Shown here: positions 47,136 to 58,417 of the stretch, piece by piece
How the letters are laid out: every line of letters starts with the position of its first letter
How positions within the stretch are numbered: position 1 is the first letter of the stretch
Source: Marinobacter sp.
GTDB taxonomy: Bacteria > Pseudomonadota > Gammaproteobacteria > Pseudomonadales > Oleiphilaceae
Direction of reading: 5' to 3'
Assembly (NCBI GenBank): GCA_014359475.1
Contig: JACIZI010000008.1
Coordinates: 1-64,000, forward strand
Length of the DNA stretch: 64,000 bases
Made by a program: the position numbers and the translations under genes
The notes under the pieces: model-generated
What the model was told of the DNA's origin: nothing
The model's database searches: none
Seen by the model: only the letters and a program-made list of their open reading frames with translations

Positions 47136-47633
47136 TCAGCTGAGATAGCCCAGGGGCAGGGCGGTGCTGTCGATGACACGGCGCAGTACGAAGCTGGAAT
47201 GTACGCCGCTGACCCCCTGTATCCGGGTGATCCGGTTCAGCAGAAAATGGTGATAGTGGTCCATGTCCGGAACGACCACTTTCAGCATGTAGTCCGCATC
47301 CTGCCCGGTAATCAGGTAGCACTCCTGTACTTCCGGGTAGCCGCTCACCTGCTCCTCGAAAGCGGCAAAACGTTCTGGCGTATGGCGGTCCATACCGATC
47401 AGAATGATTGCAGTGAGCGACAGCCCCAGTTTCTTGTGGTCGAGAATCGTGGCCCGACCCACGATCACTCCCGCCTTTTCCAGGGCTTTGACCCGCCGCA
47501 GGCAGGGGGAGGGGGAAAGGCCCACCTTGTCGGCCAGTTCCTGGTTGGTCAGGGAGCCGTCTTTCTGAAGTTGTTCCAGGATGCGCCGGTCTGTCGAGTC
47601 AATGTTGACGAGCCCCTTTTCTTTCTTTGACAT
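47136..47633 (-). CDS. lrp: Lrp/AsnC-family transcriptional regulator (Lrp-like)
   Basis: A 165-residue feast/famine regulator. The winged helix-turn-helix at 12-72 reads DRRILEQLQKDGSLTNQELA, then GLSPSPCLRRVKALEKAGVI, and the RAM effector domain follows. The sequence is close to Lrp/BkdR rather than AsnC. It is divergent from leuA, with an AT-rich 146-base intergenic region holding two spaced palindromes. Control of leucine synthesis is a natural inference but not shown. Confidence 0.88.
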   Translation of the reverse strand: MSKKEKGLVNIDSTDRRILEQLQKDGSLTNQELADKVGLSPSPCLRRVKALEKAGVIVGRATILDHKKLGLSLTAIILIGMDRHTPERFAAFEEQVSGYPEVQECYLITGQDADYMLKVVVPDMDHYHHFLLNRITRIQGVSGVHSSFVLRRVIDSTALPLGYLS

Positions 47634-47667
47634 AAAATTGCCGGAATTCGTATAAAATTGAATTATT

Positions 47668-47697
47668 ATTTCGAAATGATAGCCGTATTTCGGAAAT
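47668..47697. promoter_or_regulatory. Two spaced palindromes, candidate Lrp sites between lrp and leuA
   Basis: ATTTCGAAAT (47668-47677) and ATTTCGGAAAT (47687-47697) are near-identical palindromes whose centres are about 19.5 bases apart, close to two helical turns. They lie in the AT-rich lrp/leuA intergenic region, upstream of a TATGAT (47726-47731) that could be the leuA -10 box with no good -35. This layout fits an Lrp-type regulator binding side by side and activating leuA. The binding is inferred. Confidence 0.45.
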
Positions 47698-47779
47698 TAG
47701 CAATCATTTTCCCCGTCGGCAGCGCTATGATAGTAAGCATAGATATTCCGACCTGTACCTGACGCAAGGAATTCAGACC

Positions 47780-49474
47780 ATGGCTTTTGATCATCGCAAA
47801 TACATTCCGTTCCAGCCGGTCCGTAAAACCGACCGCCGCTGGCCTGACCGGGTTATCGAAAAAGCGCCGCAGTACTGTGCCGTCGACCTGCGTGACGGAA
47901 ACCAGGCGCTGGTCAAGCCCATGAGTGTGGCGCAGAAAACCCGCATGTTTGAATTGCTGGTCAAGGTCGGCTTCAAGCAGATTGAGATCGGGTTTCCGGC
48001 CGCCAGTCAGCCAGATTTCGATTTCTGCCGTAAGCTGATCGAGGAAAAGCGGATTCCCTCGGATGTGCGGATCCAGGTGCTGACCCAGGCGCGGCCCGAG
48101 CTGATCGAGCGCACCTTTGACGCGCTTGAGGGTGCTGAACGTGCCATCGTGCACGTTTACAATTCCACGTCCACGGTGCAGCGCGAACAGGTGTTCGGCA
48201 TGGACCGGGAAGGCATCAAGGAGATTGCCATCAACGGTGCGCGGCTGGTGAAGGCCAACGCGGCGAAACACCCCGATACCGAGTGGACTTTCCAGTACTC
48301 GCCGGAAAGCTTCACTGGTACCGAGCTGGATTACGCCGTGGAAGTGGTGGATGCCGTCAACGACATCTGGCGGCCGGACCAGGGTCAGGAAGTCATCATC
48401 AACCTGCCCGCGACGGTGGAAATGGCGACACCCAACGTGTTTGCCGACCAGATCGAGTGGGTCTGTGACCAGGTGAAATACCGGGAGCACATCAGCATCA
48501 GCGTGCACACTCATAACGACCGCGGCTGCGGCGTGGCGGCCGGCGAGCTGGCGGTTATGGCCGGTGCCGACCGGGTGGAAGGTACCCTGATGGGTAACGG
48601 TGAGCGCACCGGTAACATGGACCTGGTGACCTTCTGTATGAACCTGTACTCCCAGGGCATCGACCCGGAAGTGAACATGTCCAACATGGCGGAGATTACG
48701 GATGTAGTGGAAGCCTGCACAGAAATTTCCACCCATCCCCGCCATCCCTACGCTGGCGAACTGGTATTCACTGCCTTCTCCGGCAGTCACCAGGATGCCA
48801 TCCGCAAGTGCCTGTCGCGCCGCAAGGAAGGGGACAAGTGGCAGGTGGCCTATCTGCCGATTGATCCCCGGGATCTGGGTCGCCGGTATGAGGAAGTGGT
48901 GCGGATTAACAGCCAGTCCGGTAAGGGCGGTGTGGCTTATGTGCTGGAGCGGGACTACAAGATCACGCTGCCGCGCTGGTTGCAGATCGAATTCAGTAAG
49001 GTGGTGCAGCGGGAAGCTGAGCAGAATGGCGGTGAAATTGACTCCCTGACCATCCACCGTCTGTTCGAAAGCCGTTACCTGAAAGTGCACAAGCCCTGGG
49101 AGTTGCGCTCCTATGATCTGCACCGGGATGAAGAGGGCGTGCAGGCCAGCGTTCGCTTTGGCGACAGCGAATCACCCACCGAGCTGAAAGGCAAGGGGCT
49201 CGGTGCGGTTGAGGCGGTGGCCGCGGCGCTGGAAGAGACCTTTAATGTGTCTCTGGCGGTGGAAGCCTACGACGAGTTTGCGCTGGGTGAGGGCACCAAT
49301 GCCAACGCCCTGGCGTGTATCCGGATTCAGGCCAACGGTGAGCTTTGCAGTGCGGCGGCACTGGCAGAAGACACCACCTCCGCCACCCTGCAGGCATTGT
49401 TGTCTGCTGTGGCCCAGGTGGCAGATGAAAGTGTATCCGGCCCCATGGCGGCGATGGAAAAAGCCGGGGTCTGA
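47780..49474 (+). CDS. leuA: 2-isopropylmalate synthase (long LeuA2 type)
   Basis: A 564-residue enzyme that condenses acetyl-CoA and 2-oxoisovalerate, the first committed step to leucine. The catalytic DRE-TIM barrel begins CAVDLRDGNQALVKPMS, with HTHNDRGCGVAAGEL as the metal His motif, and the C-terminal 120 residues form the leucine-binding regulatory domain. The DLRDGNQALVKPM start marks the longer LeuA2 subtype. Terminator at 49504. Confidence 0.96.
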   Translation: MAFDHRKYIPFQPVRKTDRRWPDRVIEKAPQYCAVDLRDGNQALVKPMSVAQKTRMFELLVKVGFKQIEIGFPAASQPDFDFCRKLIEEKRIPSDVRIQVLTQARPELIERTFDALEGAERAIVHVYNSTSTVQREQVFGMDREGIKEIAINGARLVKANAAKHPDTEWTFQYSPESFTGTELDYAVEVVDAVNDIWRPDQGQEVIINLPATVEMATPNVFADQIEWVCDQVKYREHISISVHTHNDRGCGVAAGELAVMAGADRVEGTLMGNGERTGNMDLVTFCMNLYSQGIDPEVNMSNMAEITDVVEACTEISTHPRHPYAGELVFTAFSGSHQDAIRKCLSRRKEGDKWQVAYLPIDPRDLGRRYEEVVRINSQSGKGGVAYVLERDYKITLPRWLQIEFSKVVQREAEQNGGEIDSLTIHRLFESRYLKVHKPWELRSYDLHRDEEGVQASVRFGDSESPTELKGKGLGAVEAVAAALEETFNVSLAVEAYDEFALGEGTNANALACIRIQANGELCSAAALAEDTTSATLQALLSAVAQVADESVSGPMAAMEKAGV

Positions 49475-49503
49475 CAGTGAAGCTGACCGTGGGCCTGTAA
49501 CGC

Positions 49504-49534
49504 AGAGAAGCCGGCAGAACCTGCCGGCTTCTCT
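49504..49534 (+). terminator. Strong terminator after leuA
   Basis: AGAGAAGCCGGCAG pairs perfectly with CTGCCGGCTTCTCT across a 3-base loop. The T-run is weak (TGTCTTC), but the 14-bp GC-rich stem lies 30 bases after the leuA stop and before the convergent cspA gene. Confidence 0.75.
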
Positions 49535-49600
49535 GTCTTCCGGGTCATGTTGAGGTAACCTGGAATGGCTTGCCCGTGAGGGGCAGGACCTGACTGGGGA

Positions 49601-49810
49601 TCACACCGGTGTGACGTTCTCCGCCTGGGGGCCTTTCGGTCCCTGAGTGACGTTGAACTGAACCTGCTGACCTTCCGCCAGAGTTTTGAAACCGTTAGCG
49701 TTAATGGCGCTGTAATGTACAAATACATCACTGCCGCCGTCCTGGGCGATGAAGCCAAAGCCTTTGGCTTCGTTGAACCACTTCACGTGGCCGGTTTTCG
49801 TATCAGACAT
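49601..49810 (-). CDS. CspA-family cold-shock protein
   Basis: A 69-residue single cold-shock-domain RNA chaperone. RNP1 is KGFGFIAQ and RNP2 VFVHYSAI; the ending PKGPQAENV is typical. It is the second cold-shock gene in the window; unlike the cspD homologue at 22.2 kb it has no tail. The upstream 245 bases to prpE may include its cold-regulated leader. Confidence 0.93.
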   Translation of the reverse strand: MSDTKTGHVKWFNEAKGFGFIAQDGGSDVFVHYSAINANGFKTLAEGQQVQFNVTQGPKGPQAENVTPV

Positions 49811-50055
49811 TGATCTTTCCTATTGCAGACGTTTTCTACCTCACGGGACCTTCGGGCTTACCTTGAGGAATTGCAGAGTCCGGCGGGTGCCGGAGTTTTC
49901 AGTATAGGCCCGGAATGTGACCGGTCAATGGACTTTTTATGCCATTTTGGAAAGGTTTTAGCTTTAAAAACAGCTGTTTGGCATAAAGTAAGGCTGACGG
50001 CACCGGCCCGCAACCGGTGCGGGCAGATGCGGAATGGGGGAGAGTTGTCGGAAAA

Positions 50056-51936
50056 TCAGTCAGTTCGGCCAAACTGTTCACTGATCTCGTCAAGTATTGC
50101 CGGATCATCGATGGTGCCGGGCACGTTGTAGGATTCCCCATCGGCGATCTGGCGGATGATCCGACGCAGAATTTTTCCGGAACGGGTCTTGGGCAGGCGA
50201 TCCACCACCATGGCCCGGCGCAGGCTGGCGATGGCCCCGATACGCTCCCGCACCATCTCCACCAGTTCGTCTTCCAGTTCATCATGGTCAATGGTGGCGC
50301 TGTCCTTGACCAGCACCAGGCCAACCGGCACCTGTCCCTTGAGCTGATCCTGTACACCTACTACACAACACTCGGCCACCGCCGGGTGGGAAGCAATAAC
50401 CTCTTCCATCTCGCCGGTGGACAGACGGTGCCCCGCCACGTTAATGACATCGTCCGTGCGGCCCATAATGAAAATGTAACCATCTTCATCCTCAAAGCCG
50501 CCATCGCCGGAACTGTAGAAGCCGGGAATCGGATCCAGGTAGGTCTTGCGGAAGCGCTCATCGTCACCCCATACGGTGGTCATGCATCCGGGCGGCAGGG
50601 GTAATTTGACCGCAATTTGTCCCTGCTCCCCATGGGCTACCTGTTGGCCCCGGGAGTCGACCACCTGCACATTGAAGCCGGGGGAGGGCATGGTGGCGGA
50701 ACCAGGCTTGGTCAGCAGCATCTCGATACCCACCGGGTTGCAGCAGATGGCCCAGCCGGTTTCTGTCTGCCACCAGTGATCCAGCACCGGCAGACCGGTG
50801 TGTTCCCGCAGCCATTCATAGGTGGGTGGGTCGAGACGTTCCCCCGCCACAAAAATCCGTTTCAGGGAGCTTGTGTCGTATCTGGCCAGTTCGTCAGCCT
50901 CCGGGTCCTCCTTGCGAACGGCGCGGAAGGCCGTTGGTGCGGTGAACAGCAGGTTGACCTTGTGATCCTGAACCACGCGCCAGAAGGCACCGGCGTCCGG
51001 AGTCTTTACCGGCTTGCCTTCATAGAGGATGGTCGTGCAGCCGGTGAGCAGAGGCGCGTAAACGATATAGCTGTGGCCAACCACCCAGCCCACATCGGAT
51101 GCCGTCCAGAACACATCGCCGGGTTCGGCGTTATAGACCAGCTTCATGCTGTAGCGCAGGGCCACCGCATGGCCACCGTTATCCCGCACTACGCCTTTGG
51201 GTTTTCCGGTGGTGCCGGAGGTATAGAGAATATAGAGCGGGTCGGTTGCCTTGACCGGCACCGGCCCGGCAGGGCCGGCGTTGCTCATCAGTTCGTTCCA
51301 GTCCTTGTCCCGGCCTTCCAGCATGGCGGCCACAGCCTGTTCGCGCTGGAAAACAATGCAGCAGTCAGGTTTGTGGCTGGATTGCTCGATGGCGCGGTCT
51401 ACCAGCGGTTTGTATTCGATGACCCGGTTGATTTCGATACCGCAGGAAGCGGTAATCAGCGCCTTGGGTTCGGCATCTTCGATACGCACGGCCAGCTCGT
51501 GGGCGGCAAAGCCGCCGAATACAACCGAGTGAATCGCGCCAAGCCGGGCACAGGCCAGCATGGCAATGACCGCCTGGGGAATCATCGGCATGTAGATGAC
51601 CACCCGGTCCCCCTTGCCGATACCTTCGTGCTGCAGCGCCCCGGCAAACCGGGCTACCTCGGCGGTAAGCTCCCGGTAGGTCCAGCTGCCGGTGCTGCCG
51701 GTGACGGGGGAGTCGTAAATCAATGCCGTCTGCTCACCGCGCCCGGCGCGGATGTTCGCATCCAGGGCAACATCGGATGTGTTCAGTGTCCCATCGGGGA
51801 ACCAGTCGCCATGGCCGTTATCCCTGGCTTGCCAGATGGTTGCCGGAGGCGTGATCCAGTCAATCTGTTCCGCCTGTTCCCGCCAGAAGGATTCAGGCTG
51901 ACCGATGGCACGCTGGAATTCCGCTTGATAGGACAT
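50056..51936 (-). CDS. prpE: Propionate-CoA ligase (PrpE-type acyl-CoA synthetase)
   Basis: A 626-residue AMP-forming acyl-CoA synthetase. The ATP motif YILYTSGTTGKPKG is near residue 236, and motifs GYIFIMGRTDDVINVAGHR and KTRSGKILRR carry the catalytic Lys. The GVVRDNGGHAVALRYSM segment and overall length match PrpE, which makes propionyl-CoA for the methylcitrate cycle, more than Acs. No prpBCD genes are nearby. The ATG at 51936 is used. Substrate choice is by family resemblance only. Confidence 0.85.
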   Translation of the reverse strand: MSYQAEFQRAIGQPESFWREQAEQIDWITPPATIWQARDNGHGDWFPDGTLNTSDVALDANIRAGRGEQTALIYDSPVTGSTGSWTYRELTAEVARFAGALQHEGIGKGDRVVIYMPMIPQAVIAMLACARLGAIHSVVFGGFAAHELAVRIEDAEPKALITASCGIEINRVIEYKPLVDRAIEQSSHKPDCCIVFQREQAVAAMLEGRDKDWNELMSNAGPAGPVPVKATDPLYILYTSGTTGKPKGVVRDNGGHAVALRYSMKLVYNAEPGDVFWTASDVGWVVGHSYIVYAPLLTGCTTILYEGKPVKTPDAGAFWRVVQDHKVNLLFTAPTAFRAVRKEDPEADELARYDTSSLKRIFVAGERLDPPTYEWLREHTGLPVLDHWWQTETGWAICCNPVGIEMLLTKPGSATMPSPGFNVQVVDSRGQQVAHGEQGQIAVKLPLPPGCMTTVWGDDERFRKTYLDPIPGFYSSGDGGFEDEDGYIFIMGRTDDVINVAGHRLSTGEMEEVIASHPAVAECCVVGVQDQLKGQVPVGLVLVKDSATIDHDELEDELVEMVRERIGAIASLRRAMVVDRLPKTRSGKILRRIIRQIADGESYNVPGTIDDPAILDEISEQFGRTD

Positions 51937-52035
51937 GACAGCACCTCGTGATTGAGCGGTTTGTTGTTTCAAACCACTTTAGGCGCTTTGTCGGAAAGCT
52001 CTACTAGACCATCGGATAAGAAGAAGTTGCGGGGC

Positions 52036-53379
52036 TTACTTGATGGCCGTCACATCCGCTTCAATCGTCCCTTCAGCGAGTCTGGCGGTTATGGCTTCTC
52101 CCGGGCCGAGATCGCTGGCACGGCGGGCGATGCTGCCATCCTGCCGGTGCACAATGGCGTAGCCCCGGCCGAGGGTGGCCAATGGGCTGACGACGTTCAG
52201 GGTCTGGGCGCTGTGCTCCAGCTGCTCCCGTCGTTGTCGCAGGGACAGCTGCATTGCCTTGACCAGTCGTTCACCCAGTTGCGTGACGTTGCTGTCCGCC
52301 TGAGCCAGGGTGCGGCCGGGGGATTGCATGGTCAGTCGTTGTTGCAGGTGGCTGACTCGTGTTGCATCCCTTTGCAGTCTTCGGTTGAAAGCACCTGCAA
52401 GCCTTTGTTCCATGTCGTCCAGTCGCTGGGCCTTTTCCTGAAGTTCCCGGCGGGGATCCCGAAGCCGGGCGGCAAGATCGCCCAACCGTGTGCCGGTGAT
52501 CCGGAGCAAGCGTCGCATGGCGGCATTGAGTCGCAGTTGCTGCTCCACCAACTGGCGATGCCACACGGACTGGTCGGGTGAAATTTTCTCGGCGGCTGCA
52601 GACGGCGTGGGGGCGCGGAGGTCTGCCACAAAATCCGCGATGGTGACATCCACTTCGTGGCCCACGGCGCTGACGGTGGGTATGGTGCAGCCTGCGATTG
52701 CCCGGGCCACGGCTTCTTCATTGAAACACCACAGGTCCTCCAGGGAACCGCCACCCCGGCCAATAATCAGCACATCCGCTTTACCGTGTGCCTGTGCCAG
52801 CTCGATGGCCCGCACGATACTGGCTGTGGCGGCTTCCCCCTGGACTGCGGTGGGGTAGAGGGTTACGGGTATTCCGGGGCAGCGTCGGCCAAGCACGGTG
52901 AGAATGTCATGAATGGCTGCGCCGGTCGGGGAGGTCACTATCCCGATATGCCGGGGCATGCCCGGAATTGGTTTCTTGCGCTCGTTATCAAACAGGCCCT
53001 CCTGGCGCAGCTTTTCCCGCAGTTGCTCGAACGCCTGCTGCAGAGCTCCCAGTCCGGCCGGCTCAAGGTGTTCGCAGATGATCTGGAAGTCGCCCCGGTT
53101 TTCATAGACCGTTACCTTGCCACGAATGCGGACCTGGTCACCTTCCCTGGGGAGCGTGCGAATGCGCTGGTTGGCACCCCGGAACATGGCGCAGCGGACC
53201 TGACATTTGCGGTCCTTCAATGAGAAATACCAATGCCCCGATGAGGGGCGGGAGAAGCCTGACAGCTCACCTTCCACCCAGACCTGCATGAAACTGGCTT
53301 CCAGCAGATGCCTGGCCTGATGATTCAACTCGCTGACGGTGAGTGATCTGGGGCGGGAATCCGCAAAAGGGCTGCTCAC
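52036..53379 (-). CDS. xseA: Exodeoxyribonuclease VII large subunit
   Basis: A 447-residue single-strand nuclease subunit. The N-terminal OB fold reads [20 protein letters not shown] then [20 protein letters not shown]. The catalytic domain has [28 protein letters not shown] and [21 protein letters not shown] long coiled coil follows. The GTG at 53379 with GGAGTG upstream is the best start; the longer frame adds 26 hydrophobic residues. Divergent from guaB. Confidence 0.93.
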   Translation of the reverse strand: MSSPFADSRPRSLTVSELNHQARHLLEASFMQVWVEGELSGFSRPSSGHWYFSLKDRKCQVRCAMFRGANQRIRTLPREGDQVRIRGKVTVYENRGDFQIICEHLEPAGLGALQQAFEQLREKLRQEGLFDNERKKPIPGMPRHIGIVTSPTGAAIHDILTVLGRRCPGIPVTLYPTAVQGEAATASIVRAIELAQAHGKADVLIIGRGGGSLEDLWCFNEEAVARAIAGCTIPTVSAVGHEVDVTIADFVADLRAPTPSAAAEKISPDQSVWHRQLVEQQLRLNAAMRRLLRITGTRLGDLAARLRDPRRELQEKAQRLDDMEQRLAGAFNRRLQRDATRVSHLQQRLTMQSPGRTLAQADSNVTQLGERLVKAMQLSLRQRREQLEHSAQTLNVVSPLATLGRGYAIVHRQDGSIARRASDLGPGEAITARLAEGTIEADVTAIK

Positions 53380-53479
53380 AAAGACACTCCGATGGATATA
53401 TACGCAATTGCCGAAAAACGTTAAGGACAAAAATAAAGGAAATTCAGAAAGATGCAATCAGGAGTTCATTCGGGGCCGG

Positions 53480-53508
53480 TTTACTGTGCAGCGCCCCGGA
53501 TTTATAAT
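53480..53508 (+). promoter_or_regulatory. Sigma-70 promoter of guaB
   Basis: TTTACT (53480-53485) and a perfect TATAAT (53503-53508) are separated by 17 bases. The start point would leave a leader of about 80 bases before the guaB ATG. It is the clearest promoter in the window. Confidence 0.7.
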
Positions 53509-53581
53509 AGGTCGATTAAGGGTTTTGCTTTGTCGCGCCTGCCCGGGCGGCAAACTGAATTCTCAACCTAGCACGTTATAA

Positions 53582-55057
<1,476 letters not shown>

Positions 55058-55071
55058 CAAGACCGTTTCAG

Positions 55072-55096
55072 ACGCGGCCCACCGGGCCGCGTTTTT
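55072..55096 (+). terminator. Hairpin with T-run between guaB and guaA
   Basis: ACGCGGCCC pairs with GGGCCGCGT across a 3-base loop, followed by GTTTTT. It begins 15 bases after the guaB stop and ends 20 bases before the guaA ATG. It has the form of an intrinsic terminator and could set the guaB to guaA ratio, with guaA served by read-through. Confidence 0.75.
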
Positions 55097-55116
55097 CATT
55101 GATACTCGAGGAATAC

Positions 55117-56694
55117 ATGGCCCAGAACATTCACGACCAGCGCATCCTGATTCTTGATTTCGGCTCCCAGTACACCCAGCTGATTGCCCGCAGGGTCCGG
55201 GAAATCGGGGTTTATTGCGAGATCAAGCCGTTTGATATCAGCGATAGCGAGCTGGAGGCTTTTAACCCCAGGGGCATCATCCTGGCCGGTGGTCCGGAAT
55301 CGGTAACCCGGCTGGGCGGCCCGCGTGCGCCGGACGGTCTGTTCGAGCGGGGCATTCCGGTACTGGGCATCTGCTATGGCATGCAGACCATGGCCGAGCA
55401 GCTCGGTGGACGTGTGGCCAGCTCCGAGAAGCGGGAATTCGGCTATGCCCAGGTGAAGGTTCGCGCCAAGGGCCCGCTGCTGGCGGATATTACCGACCAC
55501 CTCACAGCGGTAGGGGATTCCCTGCTGGATGTCTGGATGAGCCATGGGGACAAAGTGGTGCAGATGCCGGAAGGCTTCGAATTGCTGGCCTCCACCGAAA
55601 GCGCTCCTATTGCCGCCATACAGGATCTCAGCCGCAACCTGTACGGTGTTCAGTTCCACCCGGAAGTGACCCACACCCTGCAGGGCAAACGCATCATGGA
55701 GCACTTCGTGCTCAATATCTGCCAGTGTGAGGCACTCTGGACCCCCGCCAGGATTGTTGACGACGCGGTGCGCCAGATCCGTGAACAGGTGGGTAATGAC
55801 AAGGTACTGCTGGGGCTGTCCGGGGGGGTGGACTCCTCGGTTACTGCGGCGCTGCTGCACAAGGCCATTGGGGACCAACTGACCTGTGTGTTTGTGGATA
55901 ATGGCCTGCTGCGCCTGCATGAGGGCGATCAGGTCATGGACATGTTTGCCAACAACATGGGCGTGAAGGTTATCCGGGTGGACGCGGAAGAGCAGTTCCT
56001 TTCCGGGCTCAAAGGGGTGGATGACCCTGAGAAGAAGCGCAAGATCATCGGCAACACCTTTATCGATGTATTTGATGCCGAAGCTATCCGCATCACCGAT
56101 GTGAACTGGCTGGCCCAGGGCACCATCTATCCGGACGTGATCGAATCCGCCGCTTCCAAGACCGGCAAGGCCCATGTCATCAAATCCCACCATAATGTGG
56201 GCGGCCTGCCGGAAACCATGAAGCTCAAACTGGTGGAACCTCTGCGTGAGCTTTTCAAGGACGAAGTGCGTCGCATTGGCCTGGAACTGGGTCTGCCTTA
56301 CGATATGGTCTATCGCCACCCGTTCCCGGGGCCGGGCCTGGGGGTGCGGATTCTTGGTGAAGTAAAGAAGGAATACGCAGACATCCTGCGCCGCGCTGAT
56401 GCCATCTTCCTGGAAGAGCTGCACCGGGCGGATCTGTACCACAAGACCAGCCAGGCCTTCGCGGTGTTCCTGCCGGTAAGATCCGTCGGCGTGGTAGGGG
56501 ATGCCCGCCGCTATGAATGGGTGATTGCCCTGCGGGCCGTGGAAACCATCGACTTCATGACTGCGCGCTGGGCGCACCTGCCCTATGACCTGCTGGAAAC
56601 GGTGTCGAACCGGATTATCAACGAGATTTCCGGTGTATCCAGAGTCACCTACGATGTGTCGTCCAAGCCGCCGGCTACCATTGAGTGGGAGTGA
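55117..56694 (+). CDS. guaA: GMP synthase
   Basis: A 525-residue enzyme that aminates XMP with glutamine nitrogen. The class I glutaminase domain has GICYGMQTM (catalytic Cys) and the triad His in FHPEVTHT. The ATP-pyrophosphatase domain has [14 protein letters not shown], and the C-terminal dimer domain ends [17 protein letters not shown]. The ATG at 55117 is the usual start; the longer frame adds six residues. Confidence 0.97.
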   Translation: MAQNIHDQRILILDFGSQYTQLIARRVREIGVYCEIKPFDISDSELEAFNPRGIILAGGPESVTRLGGPRAPDGLFERGIPVLGICYGMQTMAEQLGGRVASSEKREFGYAQVKVRAKGPLLADITDHLTAVGDSLLDVWMSHGDKVVQMPEGFELLASTESAPIAAIQDLSRNLYGVQFHPEVTHTLQGKRIMEHFVLNICQCEALWTPARIVDDAVRQIREQVGNDKVLLGLSGGVDSSVTAALLHKAIGDQLTCVFVDNGLLRLHEGDQVMDMFANNMGVKVIRVDAEEQFLSGLKGVDDPEKKRKIIGNTFIDVFDAEAIRITDVNWLAQGTIYPDVIESAASKTGKAHVIKSHHNVGGLPETMKLKLVEPLRELFKDEVRRIGLELGLPYDMVYRHPFPGPGLGVRILGEVKKEYADILRRADAIFLEELHRADLYHKTSQAFAVFLPVRSVGVVGDARRYEWVIALRAVETIDFMTARWAHLPYDLLETVSNRIINEISGVSRVTYDVSSKPPATIEWE

Positions 56695-56812
56695 AAATAC
56701 TGGGCAGAGTGTTGGGCATGACCAGGGGTTTATGGAGAAAAGCCGGTAGACTCACTCTGAATGACCCTATCGGTTGTTTGGTAAACTTGCGGAATGGTCA
56801 GGGGAATGCTTT

Positions 56813-56852
56813 ATGCAACCCAGGGTTGTCCCGTGATAATCCTGGGTTGCAT
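56813..56852. repeat. 12-bp inverted repeat before the HicA-like relic
   Basis: ATGCAACCCAGG and CCTGGGTTGCAT flank a 16-base loop. It sits 20 bases before the relic start and has no T-run, so it is not a typical terminator. It may be an operator for the vanished toxin-antitoxin module or a remnant of mobile DNA. Confidence 0.5.
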
Positions 56853-56872
56853 CCCCATACTGGAGGCAGGGA

Positions 56873-57050
56873 ATGACTCGTCCATCACGCCCGAAGAAGG
56901 AAATCGAAGCCGCGCTCAAGCATGCGGAAGATGAGGGTTGGCGAGTCCAGGTGGGTGGTAGTCATGCCCTGGGGCAAGATCTACTGCCCCTACTACAATG
57001 ACGATGAATGCCGCTGTGATCAGTTTTTTATGTTTATAGATGGAAACTAA
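56873..57050 (+). pseudogene. Frameshifted HicA-like toxin relic
   Basis: The ATG at 56873, preceded by GGAGG, reads MTRPSRPKKEIEAALKHAED then EGWRVQVGGSHA. An extra C near 56972 shifts the frame into a stop at 57001. Dropping it restores WGKIYCPYYNDDECRC, then DQFFMFIDGN and TAA at 57050. The GGSH motif is the HicA mRNA-interferase signature, and the downstream CPYYNDDECRC is typical of a HicA-like family I have seen beside antitoxins. The C-terminal third is replaced and no antitoxin follows. Inactive. Confidence 0.7.
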
Positions 57051-57058
57051 CTAGCCTT

Positions 57059-58393
57059 CTACCTTTGCTCTGCCTGCATGCGCCATATATGGGTCACGAT
57101 GCCGCCGATCACCAGGGCAAAGGCATATTGCCCGGTGGAATAGTACATATAGGATTCGGTAAGGTTGATGGTCAGCCAGAATATGGAAAACGCGATCAGG
57201 AAAAGGAACATTTCACTGCTCATGTAATCCTGACGCCAGGCTTGGTATGCCCGGATCAGTGTCCACCCCAGGATCGCCAGGAACAGGGCGAGCCCAAGCA
57301 AGCCGAAGTTAACCAGTGTGTCTACGTAGGTGCTGTGCAGATGGCCTGTCTTGGCCATAAACCAGTCAGGCAGGTCAGGAGAGTGATCGAGGACAAGGCC
57401 GCGCCCGTTGCCGCCCCAGCCAATCAGCGGACGTTCCACAATCCAGGGAACGGCAGTTTTCCAGCTGTTGGTGCGGTAGGAAATGCTGGAAGATCCATCG
57501 TCTTTGAGCTTCAGGGATGTCAGCCCTTCGATGATCTCTTGTTCTGCGTGGAGCCGTTTTTCGATGACCGGTTCGAGCTTGTAGACGGCCAGGGCCGTGA
57601 GGAATATCAGGCCACTGAGCGTGGTGAGCATCATGCGCGTCTTGTGCTGAGGCGGCATCCGGAATATCCAGACCAGTAAGCCGATGAAATAAACGCAGAG
57701 CCCGGCGAAGGCCCCGATCCACACCGTCCGCGTCTGGCTGATCACCAGGGCCGTACCAAAAACGACAAGGGCGGCCACCCAAGCTAGCGTACGGACCAGT
57801 TGCCATCGGCCTGGTGCCAGTATCTTCCGTGTGTAAGCGAGGACCCCCAGGAAAACTGTGCCCGTGAGCATGCCGGTATGCTGGGCATTGTTGAGACCAA
57901 AGTCGACCCTTACACCATTGAGCCCTTTCAGCCATTCCTGGATGCCGTCTCCCCGAATCCATAGCGTAAGCAACAGGGCCAGGCCGGCCAGGCTCCAGAC
58001 CGCCAGGGTCCAGGAGGTCTTGCCCCTCAGCAGCCAGGCCACCGCGATAAAGGCGCACCAGTTCGTCAGTCGATGGACTTTGGGAGAGGTTTCGGCCCAC
58101 TGGGGATGATCGAGCCAGGACAAACCCCACGAGGTCAGCACAATGACCAGCGCCGAGATCAGAAAGAGGGCCGGGGCTGTCCGTCTGAGTGCTCCGCCAA
58201 ACAGGCAGAATCCTCCCCATCCCATGACCAGCACCAGAAGTTTTGGATGCCAGACCGCGTCCTCCGAGAGAAGATAAGTGGTGGCGAAGGCGGCAAGAAT
58301 CAGCAACCCGGCCAGCCGGATGGCCCGCTCCCGAGTGATGGGTGCTGCAGGAGGAATGTCAGTATTGAAGATCACGATGTTTTTGTGCAGCAT
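57059..58393 (-). CDS. O-antigen ligase/Wzy-like membrane protein
   Basis: A 444-residue polytopic membrane protein of the O-antigen ligase (WaaL/RfaL)/Wzy_C family, with about twelve helices. The long periplasmic loop lies around residues 270-350 and holds the conserved WGGNGRG and TGHLHSTYVDTLVNFGLLGL, where a His is typically essential. WaaL joins O-antigen to lipid A-core; Wzy polymerises it. The sequence alone does not decide between these. Last gene of the minus-strand polysaccharide cluster. Confidence 0.85.
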   Translation of the reverse strand: MLHKNIVIFNTDIPPAAPITRERAIRLAGLLILAAFATTYLLSEDAVWHPKLLVLVMGWGGFCLFGGALRRTAPALFLISALVIVLTSWGLSWLDHPQWAETSPKVHRLTNWCAFIAVAWLLRGKTSWTLAVWSLAGLALLLTLWIRGDGIQEWLKGLNGVRVDFGLNNAQHTGMLTGTVFLGVLAYTRKILAPGRWQLVRTLAWVAALVVFGTALVISQTRTVWIGAFAGLCVYFIGLLVWIFRMPPQHKTRMMLTTLSGLIFLTALAVYKLEPVIEKRLHAEQEIIEGLTSLKLKDDGSSSISYRTNSWKTAVPWIVERPLIGWGGNGRGLVLDHSPDLPDWFMAKTGHLHSTYVDTLVNFGLLGLALFLAILGWTLIRAYQAWRQDYMSSEMFLFLIAFSIFWLTINLTESYMYYSTGQYAFALVIGGIVTHIWRMQAEQR

Positions 58394-58417
58394 TGGGGTT
58401 GATCGACGCTATTCCGG

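Noticed and set aside
47640..47779. Leucine leader peptide or T-box before leuA
   Set aside because: No short ORF rich in Leu codons and no T-box pattern; only palindromes were found.
47666..49123. 485-residue open frame antisense to leuA
   Set aside because: It is a mirror of the GC-rich leuA codons; leuA is intact, and the antisense frame has no motif or ribosome binding site.
50617..51951. 444-residue open frame antisense to prpE
   Set aside because: Shadow of prpE, glycine- and histidine-rich mirror composition without a family.
55096..56577. 493-residue open frame antisense to guaA
   Set aside because: Shadow of guaA; an overlap this long with a highly conserved gene is not credible as a second gene.
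56697..56812. Possible antitoxin gene before the HicA relic
   Set aside because: The short frame here has no HicB-like features.
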